Assembly (NCBI RefSeq): GCF_019048865.1
Contig: NZ_CP077604.1
Location: 1,426,001-1,490,000, forward strand
Source: Aquihabitans sp. G128
Lineage (GTDB): Bacteria > Actinomycetota > Acidimicrobiia > Acidimicrobiales > Iamiaceae
Direction of reading: 5' to 3'
Length of the DNA: 64,000 bases
The notes under the pieces: generated by a model
What the model was told of the DNA's origin: nothing
The model's input: the letters and a program-made list of their open reading frames with translations, nothing else
Database searches by the model: none
Shown here: piece after piece, positions 18,334 through 27,545 of the stretch
Position numbering within the stretch: position 1 is the stretch's first letter
Layout of the letters: every line of letters begins with the position of its first letter
Program-made: the position numbers and the translations under genes

Positions 18334-19241
18334 GCCGACACCCCTTCCGGCGCCCGGCGCTGGTCGAGCTCGAGGTTCAGCGCCTCGGGGACCTCGACCT
18401 CGCCGATGAACACCGTCGGGCCGTGCAGGACCATCGTGTCGCCCACCTCGACCACGACGTCGCCGCCGGGCATGTGCACGGTCACGGGCGAGCCGACCAG
18501 GCCCCAGTCGTACGCCGCTCGGGCCACCGCGGTGGCCCCGGTGCCGCACGCCTCGGTCACCCCGGCTCCCCGCTCCCAGACCTTCATGTCCATGGCATCG
18601 GCCTCACCGTCGGTGGGCGCCACGAAGTGCACGTTCATCCCGTCGGCGAACACCGACTCGTGGCTGGCGCCGGCGACGGCGACGTCGACCAGGACGGGGT
18701 CCGGGACGAGCAGCACCAGGTGGGGGTTGCCGAGGTCGAAGGTGGCCGACCGGGTGGCGTCCAGCCCCAGCGCCGAAGCACCGCGCTGCTCCACCTCGGC
18801 CTCGGAGACCTCGGGCACGCGGTCCTTGGTCGGGCCGGGGCGGGCCGGGCCCATGTCGACGGTGGCCACCGAGCGGTGCGGCTCGCCCTCGGGATCGGGC
18901 CCGAGGCGCACGGACCGCAGCCCGCCGTCGGTCTGGATGGCGAGGTCGACCTCGGCCTCGCCGCGGCGCAGCGCCTCCGCCTGGGCCAGGCAGCGGATGC
19001 CGTTGCCGCTCATCTCGGCCAGCGAGCCGTCGGCGTTCACCAGCGTCATCACCAGGTCGACCCCCGGCTGGCCCCACAGGCCGATGAGCAGGCCGTCGGC
19101 GCCGATGCCCCGGAAGCGATCGCACCAGGAGAACGCCCGCTCGACCCACGCGTCGCGCTCGCCGGCGACCACGGGGTCGTCGGTGAGGAACACGAGGAAG
19201 TCGTTGCCGAGGCCGTGGTGCTTGGTGAGGGAGAACGTCAT
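18330..19241 (-). CDS. dapF: Diaminopimelate epimerase
   Basis: Interconverts L,L- and meso-diaminopimelate without a cofactor. The 303-residue protein has both catalytic cysteines in context: MSGNGIRCLAQ and VTEACGTGATAVA, and starts MTFSLTKHHGLGNDFLV. Coupled to hflX by a four-base overlap. It completes the succinylase branch with dapD, dapC and dapE in this window. Confidence 0.95.
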
Positions 19242-19302
19242 CGTCCGACCAGTCTCGCAGCCGCAGCGCCCGTTGCCTCCCACCGTTTGCCCGGTGGCGG
19301 CC

Positions 19303-19527
19303 TCAGGTGGGACCGGTGGCGAACAGCTCGAGGTGCCCGCACGCCGGGCAGCGCAGCGCGGTGATGACCCACCGCTGCTTGCCGGCGCGCTTGGCGCCGC
19401 CGAAGACCCCGCGCTTGAGGGGACCCGGGATCCAGCGCGAGTACCCGTAGGACGACTGGCCCCCGTCCTCGACGAAGCCCTCCTCGAGCGGACCGGCCTG
19501 GCACTGGGTGCAGTGGAGCTCCGCCAT
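19303..19527 (-). CDS. Small zinc-ribbon protein
   Basis: A 74-residue protein with CTQC near the N-terminus and CPAC near the C-terminus (LRCPACGHLELFA), a probable single zinc ribbon. The middle contains Gly, Ser and aromatic residues (GGQSSYGYSRW). No function is known to me. It starts at an ATG at 19527 and is separated from dapF by about 60 bases. Confidence 0.75.
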   Translation of the reverse strand: MAELHCTQCQAGPLEEGFVEDGGQSSYGYSRWIPGPLKRGVFGGAKRAGKQRWVITALRCPACGHLELFATGPT

Positions 19528-19567
19528 GCCGTCGACCGTACCCGGCCCAACCGCCGGCGAGGCACCT

Positions 19568-20008
19568 TCAGGCGCGAAGGGCGGGGGCGGGGAGGCGGTG
19601 GACCCAGCGGCGCTGCCAAGGGGTCTCGACGGCGCGGGGGTGGTGTCGCTCGCGGACCCAGGCGACGGCGTCGTCGGGGGCGATCCCGCCCACCACGGCC
19701 AGGACGCAGAGGGCCAGGCCGGTGCGACCGACCCCACCGCCGCAGCCGACCTCCACCCGCTCGGCGTCGGCGCGGTCGTAGGCCTCACGCAGCGCGGTGA
19801 ACGCCGCGTCGGGGTCGCGGGGCGCGCGGAAGTCGCCGCAGCGCACCCAGCGGTGCTCCCAGGGCAACGGCCCGGGATCGGCGCCCACGAGGTAGACGCC
19901 GAGGTCCGGCGCCGCTCGATCGCCGAGCCCCGCTCGCAGCCCACGGCCCCGCACGCGCCGACCGTCGGGGAGCTCGACCACCCCCGCCCCCTGCTCCCAC
20001 GTCGCCAC
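19568..20008 (-). CDS. Protein-tyrosine-phosphatase-like protein with altered P-loop
   Basis: A 146-residue protein resembling small dual-specificity phosphatases. The P-loop reads VEVGCGGGVGRTGLAL, which keeps the catalytic Cys and Arg of the HCxxGxxRT motif but has Gly in place of His. A helix with WVRERHHPRAVETPWQRRWV follows, as in the fold. The start is a GTG at 20008. The His change usually weakens activity, so this may be a slow phosphatase or an arsenate-reductase-like enzyme. Confidence 0.75.
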   Translation of the reverse strand: MATWEQGAGVVELPDGRRVRGRGLRAGLGDRAAPDLGVYLVGADPGPLPWEHRWVRCGDFRAPRDPDAAFTALREAYDRADAERVEVGCGGGVGRTGLALCVLAVVGGIAPDDAVAWVRERHHPRAVETPWQRRWVHRLPAPALRA

Positions 20009-20037
20009 GCCGTCGACGTTACGGCGCTCGCCCCCGG

Positions 20038-20817
20038 TCACCCGTCGGCGGCGATCGCCGCTTCGATCGGAGACCGCTCCGGCTCGGGGCGGTCGGGGCG
20101 CAGACCGGTCGGGTCGGTGAAGGTCAGGCCGGGCTGGGCGAGGAAGCGGGGCCCGACGCCGTGGTTGGCCTGGGCGGCGTGCACCAGGAACGGGTGGCAC
20201 AGGTAGACGTCGCCGGCAGCCCCCGTGGCGAGGGCGAGCGGACGCTCGTCCAGCTCGGTCAGGTGCGGCACCACGTCCAGGAACGAGCGGCCCGCCGCTC
20301 CCGCGGCGGCCAGCACCGGGGCGACGTCGCGGTGGGACCCGACGCGGATGCGGGTGGGCGCGTCGTCCGGACCGGTGTCGGACAACAGGACGAGGAGCAG
20401 CAGGGACCGGCCGGTGGAGCGGGCATCGAGCGACAGGACGCCGTCGCGCACGAACCCGGCGTCGGCGTGCCAGCCGGCGTCGCCGGGCTCGACCGCCACC
20501 GGGAAGCGCACCACCACCGTGCCGGACAGGAACGGGTCCGACCCCCAGCGCCCCGGCCCGACCAGCTGGTCGAAGGCGCCGTGCAGCGCGGCCGTGTGGC
20601 CCGCCTCGGCGAAGGCCGGCGTGCGGGGCGGGACCAACCGGACCGACGGCTCGGTCCAGGTCTCTGGCCGGTCGGGTGCTTCGGCCAGTTGTTCCCACAG
20701 CTCGGCCCGGCAGCGGTCGACCACGCCGCTGGGGATGGCCCTGCGGAGCGCGACGAAGCCGTCGCGGACGAACGCCTCCAGCTCGCCCCGGTCGAGCGGT
20801 CCCTCGCTGCGCAGCAC
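20038..20817 (-). CDS. Phytanoyl-CoA dioxygenase (PhyH) family protein
   Basis: A 259-residue non-haem Fe(II)/2-oxoglutarate oxygenase-like protein. The iron ligands appear as HADAGF (HxD) at about residue 125 and the distal His in the HPFLVHAAQANHG segment, with PRF providing the Arg-containing strand that normally binds 2-oxoglutarate. Substrate is unknown. The start is a GTG at 20817, chosen because LRSEGPLDRGELEAFVRDGF is the usual N-terminal strand-helix of the family. Confidence 0.8.
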   Translation of the reverse strand: MLRSEGPLDRGELEAFVRDGFVALRRAIPSGVVDRCRAELWEQLAEAPDRPETWTEPSVRLVPPRTPAFAEAGHTAALHGAFDQLVGPGRWGSDPFLSGTVVVRFPVAVEPGDAGWHADAGFVRDGVLSLDARSTGRSLLLLVLLSDTGPDDAPTRIRVGSHRDVAPVLAAAGAAGRSFLDVVPHLTELDERPLALATGAAGDVYLCHPFLVHAAQANHGVGPRFLAQPGLTFTDPTGLRPDRPEPERSPIEAAIAADG

Positions 20818-20885
20818 GGGCCCACCTTGGCCTCCGGCGCCCGTCGGCCGCCACGCGGTTTCGCCGAGCGGGGTCGCACCCGCGA

Positions 20886-21875
20886 TCAGGCGGGCTCGCC
20901 CCACAGGCGGGTGGCCTCGTCGAGCAACGCCGGGAGGGCGACCAGCGGGTCCTGGTCGGCGCCCAGCCAGGTGATGCGGGGATCGCGGCGGAACCACACC
21001 CGTTGGCGGCGGGCGAACTGGCGGGTGCGGGTGACGGCCTCGGCCAGGGCCGCCTCGAAGGTGGCCTCGCCGCGCAGGTGGGCCAGCAGCTCCCGGTAAC
21101 CGAGGGCCTGCCCGGCGGTGTGGCTCAGCGGCGGGCCGTCGGCCAGGCGCTGCACCTCGGCGAGGAACCCGTCGGCCACCTGCTGCTGGTAGCGGCGCTC
21201 GATGCGAGCGGCCACCGTCGGACGCGGCAGCCACAGGCCGACGAGGTGCACGGGCGACGGGGGGTGGGCGTCGAAGCCGGCCCCGAACGAGGAGAACGGG
21301 CGCCCGCTGCCGAGGGTCACCTCCAGGGCCCGGAGCACCCGCCGCCGGTTCGACGGCTCCATCCGGCCGGCGCCGACCGGGTCGAGCTCGGCCAGGCGGG
21401 CGTGCAGCCCCTCCGTGTCCGGGTCGAGCGCCAGCTCGGCGGCGATGGCCGCGAAGCGGCCGGGGATCTCCAGGTCGTCGACGACGGCACGCAGGTAGAG
21501 GCCGGTGCCCCCCACCAGCAGCGGCCGCTTGCCCCGCTCGGCGATCCCGAGGAGCGCAGCGCGGACGGCGTCCTGGAAGGTGGCCACGTCGAAGGCCTCC
21601 CAGGGCTCCACGAGGTCGATCACGTGGTGGCGGACCTCGGCCTGCTCCGCCGCGGTGGGCTTGGCGGTGCCGAGGTCCATGCGCCGGTACACCTGCATGG
21701 AGTCGACCGAGACCAGCTCCACGTCGCCCCGGCGGCGGGCCACCTCGAGGGCCAGCGCCGACTTGCCCGACGCCGTGACGCCCAGGATCGCCAGGGGCGG
21801 TGCGCTGCCCGCCGGGACGACCGGTCGGCGGGCCGGTCCGGCAGCCGAGGCCGGGGGGCGGTCGACCTCAGGCAT
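20886..21875 (-). CDS. miaA: tRNA dimethylallyltransferase
   Basis: Adds dimethylallyl to A37 of tRNAs reading UNN codons. The 329-residue product has the P-loop GVTASGKSALALEVA, the SVDSMQVYRRMDLGTAKP motif, GGTGLYLRAVVDDL, and the tRNA-binding TRTRQFARRQRVWFRRD near the C-terminus. Its start overlaps the end of the GH20 gene by eight bases. Its product is the substrate of MiaB, encoded 2.3 kb away on the same strand. Confidence 0.95.
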   Translation of the reverse strand: MPEVDRPPASAAGPARRPVVPAGSAPPLAILGVTASGKSALALEVARRRGDVELVSVDSMQVYRRMDLGTAKPTAAEQAEVRHHVIDLVEPWEAFDVATFQDAVRAALLGIAERGKRPLLVGGTGLYLRAVVDDLEIPGRFAAIAAELALDPDTEGLHARLAELDPVGAGRMEPSNRRRVLRALEVTLGSGRPFSSFGAGFDAHPPSPVHLVGLWLPRPTVAARIERRYQQQVADGFLAEVQRLADGPPLSHTAGQALGYRELLAHLRGEATFEAALAEAVTRTRQFARRQRVWFRRDPRITWLGADQDPLVALPALLDEATRLWGEPA

Positions 21876-23664
21876 CGGCGTAGGTGGCGAGCGTGCGCTC
21901 CAGGTGGCCGAGGCTGTCGACGAGGCCGCCAGGGCGGGCGCGAGCCAGCCACGCGGCGCGCTGGCCCACGATCAGGTCGGCCAGCTCCGGTCGCAGCGCG
22001 GCCGGCGGCGGGCCGCTGCGGCCGAGCCGCCGGTGGGCCGCGTGGCGGGCCAACCCGATGGCCTGCAGCAGCTCGTCCCGCACGGTCTCGGCGTCGTCGC
22101 AGCCGGCCGTCGCGCCCGCCACCGACCGGGCGGCGTCGTCGAGCTGGTCGAGCAGCGCCCCCACCACGGGGAGGTCGACCGCCCCGGTGGCGAGCAGCGG
22201 CTGCTGGGGGAACAGCCAGGCCGCGAGCGGGCTGGCGTTGGCGGCCTTCTGGCCGGTCTCGGTCCAGAGGCCGCCGAGCAGCTCCAGGGCGCCGCCGAAG
22301 CCGTCGCCGCCCTCGAACGCGTGGCGATCGAGCACGGCGGCGACGTCGAGCGTGCGGTTCGACGCCGCGCACCACGCCACCGCGCCGCCGTGCAGGAGTG
22401 GACCGAAGGAGATCGACGGCGGGTGGTGGTGGCCGTTGTCGCCCCAGTCGGTGAGCAGGTAGCCTGCGGCCCCGTGCGAGGCAGCGACGTCGACGGCGTC
22501 GAGCTGGTTGGCGTAGGCGTTGGTGGTCCGACCGATCAGCGAGCTCCACGCCGAGGTCCCGGGCGCCACCCAGAACGGGAGGCCGGCCTCGGCCAGCGGG
22601 GCGACGTTGGCGGCGAAGCCGCCGCTGACGTCGAGGTCGATGCCGAGGTCGTGGAGCACGGCGGCGAACGCCCGCGGCACGTCGGGCCCCTCGTCGGCCG
22701 GGCGGGGCGCCTCGTAGCACCAGGCCACGGGGACGACCCCCTCCCCCAGCGACCGGGCCTCCTCGGGGTGGCGGCGCAGGACGTCGGCCCACACCTGCAC
22801 CTGGTGGCCGTCGGCCACCAGCGGGTCGACCAACCGGTGGAGGTGTTCGAGGTACACGGCGCCCTTGCCCCGGTCGGCGCACGCCGCCGCGCTGGCGCCC
22901 CGGCCCAGCTCGAAGGTCTCGTCGCAGCCGATGTTGACCGACCGGCTGCGCACCTCGGCGAGCTGCTCGCGCAGCAGGCCCAGGGCGAAGGAGGCGTTGT
23001 CATCGGTCGGCTCCAGGACCGCAGCCGGGAAGCGCAGGCCCGGCACCACCTCGACGCCGTCGGGCGCCTCGGCCCGATGGCGGTAGGCGTCGTGGCGCAG
23101 CCACCGCTCGAAGTGCCCGAAGCAGTTGCGGTTCACGACCAGCTCGATGCCCGCCGCCGTGCAGCGGTCGTCGAGCCAACGCAGGTCCTCGGCGGTGATC
23201 GGCGACGCGTCCCGCCACACCGCCTCGTGGCCGAGGTGGGCGAACGTGTGCTCGACGTAGAGCTGGAACTGGTTGAACCGGGCGAGGGCCAGCAGGTCGA
23301 CGAACCGCTCGAGGGTCGCCCGGGTGGGTACGCGGTCACGGCTCACGTCGAGCATGAACGCCCGCACCGCCAAGTCGGGGTGGTCCTCCACGCGCACCGC
23401 CACCAGGCGCCCGTCGACGGGCTGGGCCCGGAGCTGGTCGAGGAGCGCTTCGGCGTAGCGACGGCCCCGGTCGTCGGCGTGGGTGATGCGGGCGCCGTCG
23501 GCCTCGGTGGTGGTGAGCGTGAAGCCTTCGGCCGGCAGCGCGGGGTCCAGCGCCGCGGTGACCGTCAGGTCGGCGACGGCCGGGCCGAGCCCGAGCACCT
23601 CGAGCCGCCGAGGTCGGGGCACCAGCACGAGGCGGTCCGCCAGCTCCGGCCGGCCGGCGCTCAC
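21868..23664 (-). CDS. Glycoside hydrolase family 20-like protein
   Basis: A 598-residue protein with a beta-hexosaminidase-like architecture: an N-terminal accessory domain, then a TIM barrel with RAFMLDVSRDRVPTRATLERF, a QLYVEHTF strand and the paired acidic residues CDETFELG that are the GH20 catalytic Asp-Glu. There is no signal peptide, so it would act in the cytoplasm on imported or recycled sugars. The start GTG at 23664 overlaps the preceding stop as GTGA. Substrate is unverified. Confidence 0.75.
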   Translation of the reverse strand: MSAGRPELADRLVLVPRPRRLEVLGLGPAVADLTVTAALDPALPAEGFTLTTTEADGARITHADDRGRRYAEALLDQLRAQPVDGRLVAVRVEDHPDLAVRAFMLDVSRDRVPTRATLERFVDLLALARFNQFQLYVEHTFAHLGHEAVWRDASPITAEDLRWLDDRCTAAGIELVVNRNCFGHFERWLRHDAYRHRAEAPDGVEVVPGLRFPAAVLEPTDDNASFALGLLREQLAEVRSRSVNIGCDETFELGRGASAAACADRGKGAVYLEHLHRLVDPLVADGHQVQVWADVLRRHPEEARSLGEGVVPVAWCYEAPRPADEGPDVPRAFAAVLHDLGIDLDVSGGFAANVAPLAEAGLPFWVAPGTSAWSSLIGRTTNAYANQLDAVDVAASHGAAGYLLTDWGDNGHHHPPSISFGPLLHGGAVAWCAASNRTLDVAAVLDRHAFEGGDGFGGALELLGGLWTETGQKAANASPLAAWLFPQQPLLATGAVDLPVVGALLDQLDDAARSVAGATAGCDDAETVRDELLQAIGLARHAAHRRLGRSGPPPAALRPELADLIVGQRAAWLARARPGGLVDSLGHLERTLATYADA

Positions 23665-24131
23665 GGGGCCGCCGCCGGGTCGGACCAGGTCTCGTAGGCC
23701 GGCGGGAACACGCCGCGAGCTTCGTAGGTGGCCGACATCGCCCGGTCGACGGTGAGGGCGAACAGCGCCTCGTCGTCGCGCCCGACCTGGGCGGTGGTGG
23801 CGGCGCAGATGCGGGCGTGGAGCTCCGGTGACGGGTCGACCTCGGTGGCGCGACCGTGCACCACGAACTCGTCGTCCACCTCCTCCGGCGGGAAGGCGTG
23901 CAGGGCGAAGCGCCCGTCCCGGCGCAGGTCGGCGCACTTGGGCGACGCCTCGATGATGAACGCCCACAGCCCGCCGTCGACCACGACCGGGCAGATGGGG
24001 TGGAGGCGAGGCCCGCCGTCGGCGCGCACCGTGGCGAGGAAGCCGAGGCCCGGCCCGAACTGGGTCAGCAGCCGCTCGCCGGTGGCCGCGAGGTCGGGCG
24101 CGGCGTCGGCGAGCTCGCTCCAGGTGGCCAT
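23661..24131 (-). CDS. Pyridoxamine 5'-phosphate oxidase-fold protein
   Basis: A 156-residue split-barrel flavin-binding-type protein. GFLATVRADGGPRLHPICPV and LWAFIIEASPKCADLRRDGRFALHAF, given here only in part, are the usual strand pattern (short forms ATVRADGGPRLHP and KCADLRRDGR). Members bind FMN, F420 or haem; nothing here separates these. It is coupled to the GH20 gene by a four-base overlap. Confidence 0.75.
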   Translation of the reverse strand: MATWSELADAAPDLAATGERLLTQFGPGLGFLATVRADGGPRLHPICPVVVDGGLWAFIIEASPKCADLRRDGRFALHAFPPEEVDDEFVVHGRATEVDPSPELHARICAATTAQVGRDDEALFALTVDRAMSATYEARGVFPPAYETWSDPAAAP

Positions 24132-24182
24132 CGCCGGAGCGTACGGCGTGGACGTTCGACGATCCGCCGGTGCGGGGGTCGC

Positions 24183-25637
24183 TCAACCCGCCGAGACGGG
24201 GATGCGGGTGCGGTGGCGGGCGGGGGCGGTCACCGCCACCAGGTCGCCGCGGAGGAAGTGCGGTGCCGCGCCGGTGCAGAGCACCTCGGCGTAGGTGCCC
24301 ACGCGCAGCGGCTGCTCGCTGGAGAAGTGGATCAGCTTGTTCTGGCGGGTGCGGCCGGTCAGCACCGACGGATCCCGCCGGGACGGGCCCTCGACCACGA
24401 CTTCCTCGACCCGACCGATGCGGGCCTCGTGCTTGGCCAGCGCCGAGCGCTCCAGCACCACCTTGAGGCGGTCGAACCGCTCGGCCACCACCGCCGGGTC
24501 GACGAACTCGTCCACCAGCTCGGCCGCCTCGGTCCCGGCACGCGGCGAGTAGATGAACTGGTAGGCCGAGTCGTACTCGGCGGCGGCGGCCAGCTCGAGG
24601 GTGCGCTCGAAGTCGTCGTCGGTCTCGCCGGGGAAGCCCACGATGATGTCGGTGGTGACCGCCAGGTCCGCGATGGCCGCCCGGGCCGCGGCGAGCTTCT
24701 CGAGGTAGCGCTCGGCGGTGTAGCCGCGGTGCATGGCGGCGAGCACCCGATCGCTGCCCGACTGGACCGGCAGGTGCAGGTGTTCGCACACCTCCGGCGT
24801 CTCGGCCATGGCGGCGATGGTCTCGGGGCGCAGGTCCTTCGGGTGCGGGCTGGTGTAGCGGACCCGGCGGATGCCCTCGACGGCCCCGACCGAACGCAGC
24901 AGGTCGGCGAAGAGCGGCCGCACCCGCACGTCCTCACCGGCCTGGCGGCGGGCCAGGGTGAGGTCGCGCCCGTAGGAGTTCACGTTCTGGCCGAGCAGCG
25001 TCACCTCGGTGACGCCGTCGGCGGCGAGGCCGGCCACCTCGTCGAGCAGGCGGTCGTACGGGCGGGAGATCTCCTCGCCGCGCACGGCGGGCACGATGCA
25101 GAAGGCGCACGAGTTGTCGCAGCCGATCTGGATGGTGACCCAGGCGGTGTGGCCCTCGTCGCGCCGGGCGGGCATGGCCGAGGGGAAGAGCTCGTGGTCG
25201 TCGGCCACGGTCTCGGTGAGGATCTCGGTGAGCGGGCCCTCGGTGCGGCTGCGGTGCAGCAGCTCGGTGGCCCGGTGCACGTTGTGGGTGCCGAACACCA
25301 GGTCGACGTAGGGCGCCCGCTCACGGATGCCCTCCTGGTCCTTCTGGGCGAGGCAGCCGCTGACCACGATCTCCATGCCCGGGCGGCGGTCCTTGACCGA
25401 CTTGAGGTGGCCGAGGGTGCCGTACAGCTTGTTGTCGGCGTTCTCCCGGATGCAGCACGTGTTCAGCACCACCACGTCGGCGTCCTCGACGTCGGTGGCC
25501 GCCGTCATCCCGTCGGCCTCCATGAGCCCGGCGATGCGCTCGGAGTCGTGCTCGTTCATCTGGCACCCGAACGTGCGGATCAGGTACGTCTTCGGCGCAT
25601 CGGTGGCGTCGGGAGCGGCGGCGGGCAGGTCGGTCAT
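24183..25637 (-). CDS. miaB: tRNA-2-methylthio-N6-dimethylallyladenosine synthase
   Basis: Radical-SAM methylthiotransferase that adds a methylthio group to MiaA-modified A37. The 484-residue product has the three N-terminal cluster cysteines (TFGCQMNEHDSER, NTCCIREN, VSGCLAQK), the radical SAM motif CDNSCAFC, and a C-terminal TRAM domain (GRTRQNKLIHF). Length is normal. It lies upstream of miaA in the same direction. Confidence 0.95.
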   Translation of the reverse strand: MTDLPAAAPDATDAPKTYLIRTFGCQMNEHDSERIAGLMEADGMTAATDVEDADVVVLNTCCIRENADNKLYGTLGHLKSVKDRRPGMEIVVSGCLAQKDQEGIRERAPYVDLVFGTHNVHRATELLHRSRTEGPLTEILTETVADDHELFPSAMPARRDEGHTAWVTIQIGCDNSCAFCIVPAVRGEEISRPYDRLLDEVAGLAADGVTEVTLLGQNVNSYGRDLTLARRQAGEDVRVRPLFADLLRSVGAVEGIRRVRYTSPHPKDLRPETIAAMAETPEVCEHLHLPVQSGSDRVLAAMHRGYTAERYLEKLAAARAAIADLAVTTDIIVGFPGETDDDFERTLELAAAAEYDSAYQFIYSPRAGTEAAELVDEFVDPAVVAERFDRLKVVLERSALAKHEARIGRVEEVVVEGPSRRDPSVLTGRTRQNKLIHFSSEQPLRVGTYAEVLCTGAAPHFLRGDLVAVTAPARHRTRIPVSAG

Positions 25638-25688
25638 GGCCCGACCACCCTACGGCTGCGGAGCGCGTGGCTCCGAGGTGGGATGGCC

Positions 25689-26009
25689 TCAGACGGCCCG
25701 GGACGCCGCGGCGGCGTCCATCTGGGCTTCGGTGGCGTCGCCGGCGATGGCGCGGTCTTGGATCCGGAGGCGGATGGCGGTGCGGCGCTCGCCGTCGATC
25801 TCGACCTCGGCGAAGGTCGGGACGCACACCAGGTCGATGCCGCCGGCGGCGACGTAGCCGCGGGCGATGGCGATGGCCTTGATGGCCTGGTTGAGGGCAC
25901 CGGCCCCGACGACCTGGACCAGGACGCCGCCGCTCGAGCGCACGACGCCGGCCATGGCGCCCGCGACGGAGTTGGGGTTCGAACGCGTCGACACCTTCAG
26001 GGTCTCCAA
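25689..26009 (-). CDS. Stage V sporulation protein S (SpoVS) family protein
   Basis: A 106-residue Alba-like protein matching the SpoVS family along its length: METLKVSTRSNPNSVAGAMA at the start, VQVVGAGALNQAIKAIAIAR in the middle and an extended strand ERRTAIRLRI. The TTG at 26007-26009 is chosen because the family starts METLKVS and GGAGAG lies six bases upstream; GTG at 26042 would add an unusual 11-residue extension. SpoVS proteins occur in non-sporulating actinobacteria, with suspected nucleic-acid-binding roles. It occupies the place where recX usually lies after recA. Confidence 0.9.
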   Translation of the reverse strand: METLKVSTRSNPNSVAGAMAGVVRSSGGVLVQVVGAGALNQAIKAIAIARGYVAAGGIDLVCVPTFAEVEIDGERRTAIRLRIQDRAIAGDATEAQMDAAAASRAV

Positions 26010-26215
26010 CGTCTCTCCAAGTACATCGAGGTCTGGCGGCACTGGCCCTCACTTCGACGGTTCGGTGTCCGATCCCTGCCCGGCTGATGCCCAGGTCAGG
26101 AAGTTCTCCGAGGGCCGAGCGGTCGTCGGCGGACCGCCCGCATCGACAGCGCCGAAAACGCCAAGAGCGCTCGGCCCAGCGGTCCGAACGCTCCTGACGG
26201 GTGTGGTTGAACAGG

Positions 26216-26233
26216 CGGCCGCCGAGGCGGCCG
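26216..26233 (-). terminator. Possible recA terminator hairpin
   Basis: Seven- to eight-base GC stem (26216-26223 with 26226-26233) just past the recA stop, inside a 230-base gap that must also hold the spoVS promoter. No U-tract, so the call is moderate. Confidence 0.5.
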
Positions 26234-26242
26234 GGACGACGA

Positions 26243-27298
26243 TCAGTCGAGGCTGATCGGCAGGTCGTCGTCCTCGGTCATGGCGTCGAGCGCATCGTCC
26301 TCGGCCTCGGGATCGACCCCGATGCCCATCTGGAGGCGGATCCGCTCGGAGACCTCGACCATGATCTCGGGGTTGTCGGTGAGGAACTGCTTGGCGTTCT
26401 CCCGGCCCTGGCCGAGCTGCTCACCCTCGTAGGTGTACCAAGCGCCCGACTTCTTGATCAGGCCCATGTCGACACCGATGTCGAGCAGGGAGCCCTCACG
26501 GCTGATGCCCTTGCCGTACATGATGTCGAACTCGGCCTGCTTGAAGGGCGGGGCCACCTTGTTCTTGACGACCTTGACCCGGGTGCGGTTGCCGACGATC
26601 TCGACGCCGTCCTTGATGGACTCGATGCGGCGGATGTCGAGGCGGACCGACGAGTAGAACTTCAGCGCCCGGCCACCAGGGGTGGTCTCCGGCGAGCCGA
26701 ACATGACGCCGATCTTCTCCCGCAGCTGGTTGATGAAGATGCAGATCGTGTCGGTCTTGTTGAGGTTGGCGGTGAGCTTGCGCAGCGCCTGGGACATGAG
26801 CCGGGCCTGGAGGCCGACGTGGGTGTCGCCCATCTCGCCCTCGATCTCGGCCCGGGGCGTCAGGGCCGCCACGGAGTCGATCACCACGACGTCGAGCGCA
26901 CCGGAGCGCACCAGCATGTCGGTGATCTCCAGGGCCTGCTCCCCGGTGTCCGGCTGGGAGATGAGGAGCTCGTCCACGTCGACCCCGATGGCCCGGGCGT
27001 AGATGGGGTCCATGGCGTGCTCGGCGTCGACGTAGGCGCAGATGCCCCCGTTGCGCTGCGCCTCGGCCACGACGTGCATGGCGAGGGTGGACTTGCCTGA
27101 GGACTCCGGGCCGTAGATCTCGACCACGCGGCCACGGGGGAGGCCGCCGACCCCCAGGGCCAGGTCCAGCGCCAGGGCGCCGGTGGGGATGGTCTCGATG
27201 CCGAGGGACGTCTTGTCCCCCATCTTCATGACCGAGCCCTTGCCGAACTGCTTCTCGATGCCGGCCAAAGCCATGTCGAGTGCTTTTTCTCGCTCCAC
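26243..27298 (-). CDS. recA: Recombinase RecA
   Basis: Strand-exchange protein and SOS co-protease, 351 residues. Motifs include the Walker A GPESSGKS, the MAW-type [30 protein letters not shown], and loop L2 around [14 protein letters not shown]. The C-terminus is acidic, as usual. The GTG at 27298 has AAGGAA seven bases upstream and gives the typical N-terminus ([20 protein letters not shown]). There is no intein. A LexA box lies about 160 bases upstream. Confidence 0.98.
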   Translation of the reverse strand: MEREKALDMALAGIEKQFGKGSVMKMGDKTSLGIETIPTGALALDLALGVGGLPRGRVVEIYGPESSGKSTLAMHVVAEAQRNGGICAYVDAEHAMDPIYARAIGVDVDELLISQPDTGEQALEITDMLVRSGALDVVVIDSVAALTPRAEIEGEMGDTHVGLQARLMSQALRKLTANLNKTDTICIFINQLREKIGVMFGSPETTPGGRALKFYSSVRLDIRRIESIKDGVEIVGNRTRVKVVKNKVAPPFKQAEFDIMYGKGISREGSLLDIGVDMGLIKKSGAWYTYEGEQLGQGRENAKQFLTDNPEIMVEVSERIRLQMGIGVDPEAEDDALDAMTEDDDLPISLD

Positions 27299-27458
27299 GG
27301 TTCGTTCCTTTCGTCTTGCCACGACGGCGGTGCTGGTGAGGCTGCGTCGACCGCAGCGATCCGATGGCTGGACCATACGGAGGGGGTGTGACAGAACCGA
27401 GCCGCCGGTGTGGCTGATCGGGCGATCCGGGGCGACCGGAACGACAGGCATGGTATTT

Positions 27459-27472
27459 CGAACAGATGTTCG
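27459..27472. promoter_or_regulatory. LexA box upstream of recA
   Basis: CGAACAGATGTTCG is a perfect 14-base palindromic actinobacterial SOS box. Its position upstream of recA implies LexA control, as for the boxes at 11082-11170. Confidence 0.92.
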
Positions 27473-27545
27473 TGGCAAGGACCGAACGGGGATTTCTCCC
27501 CCGCCGACCCCGGAAACCCCCAGCGCAGCGGCCGGGGCCCCTCGG

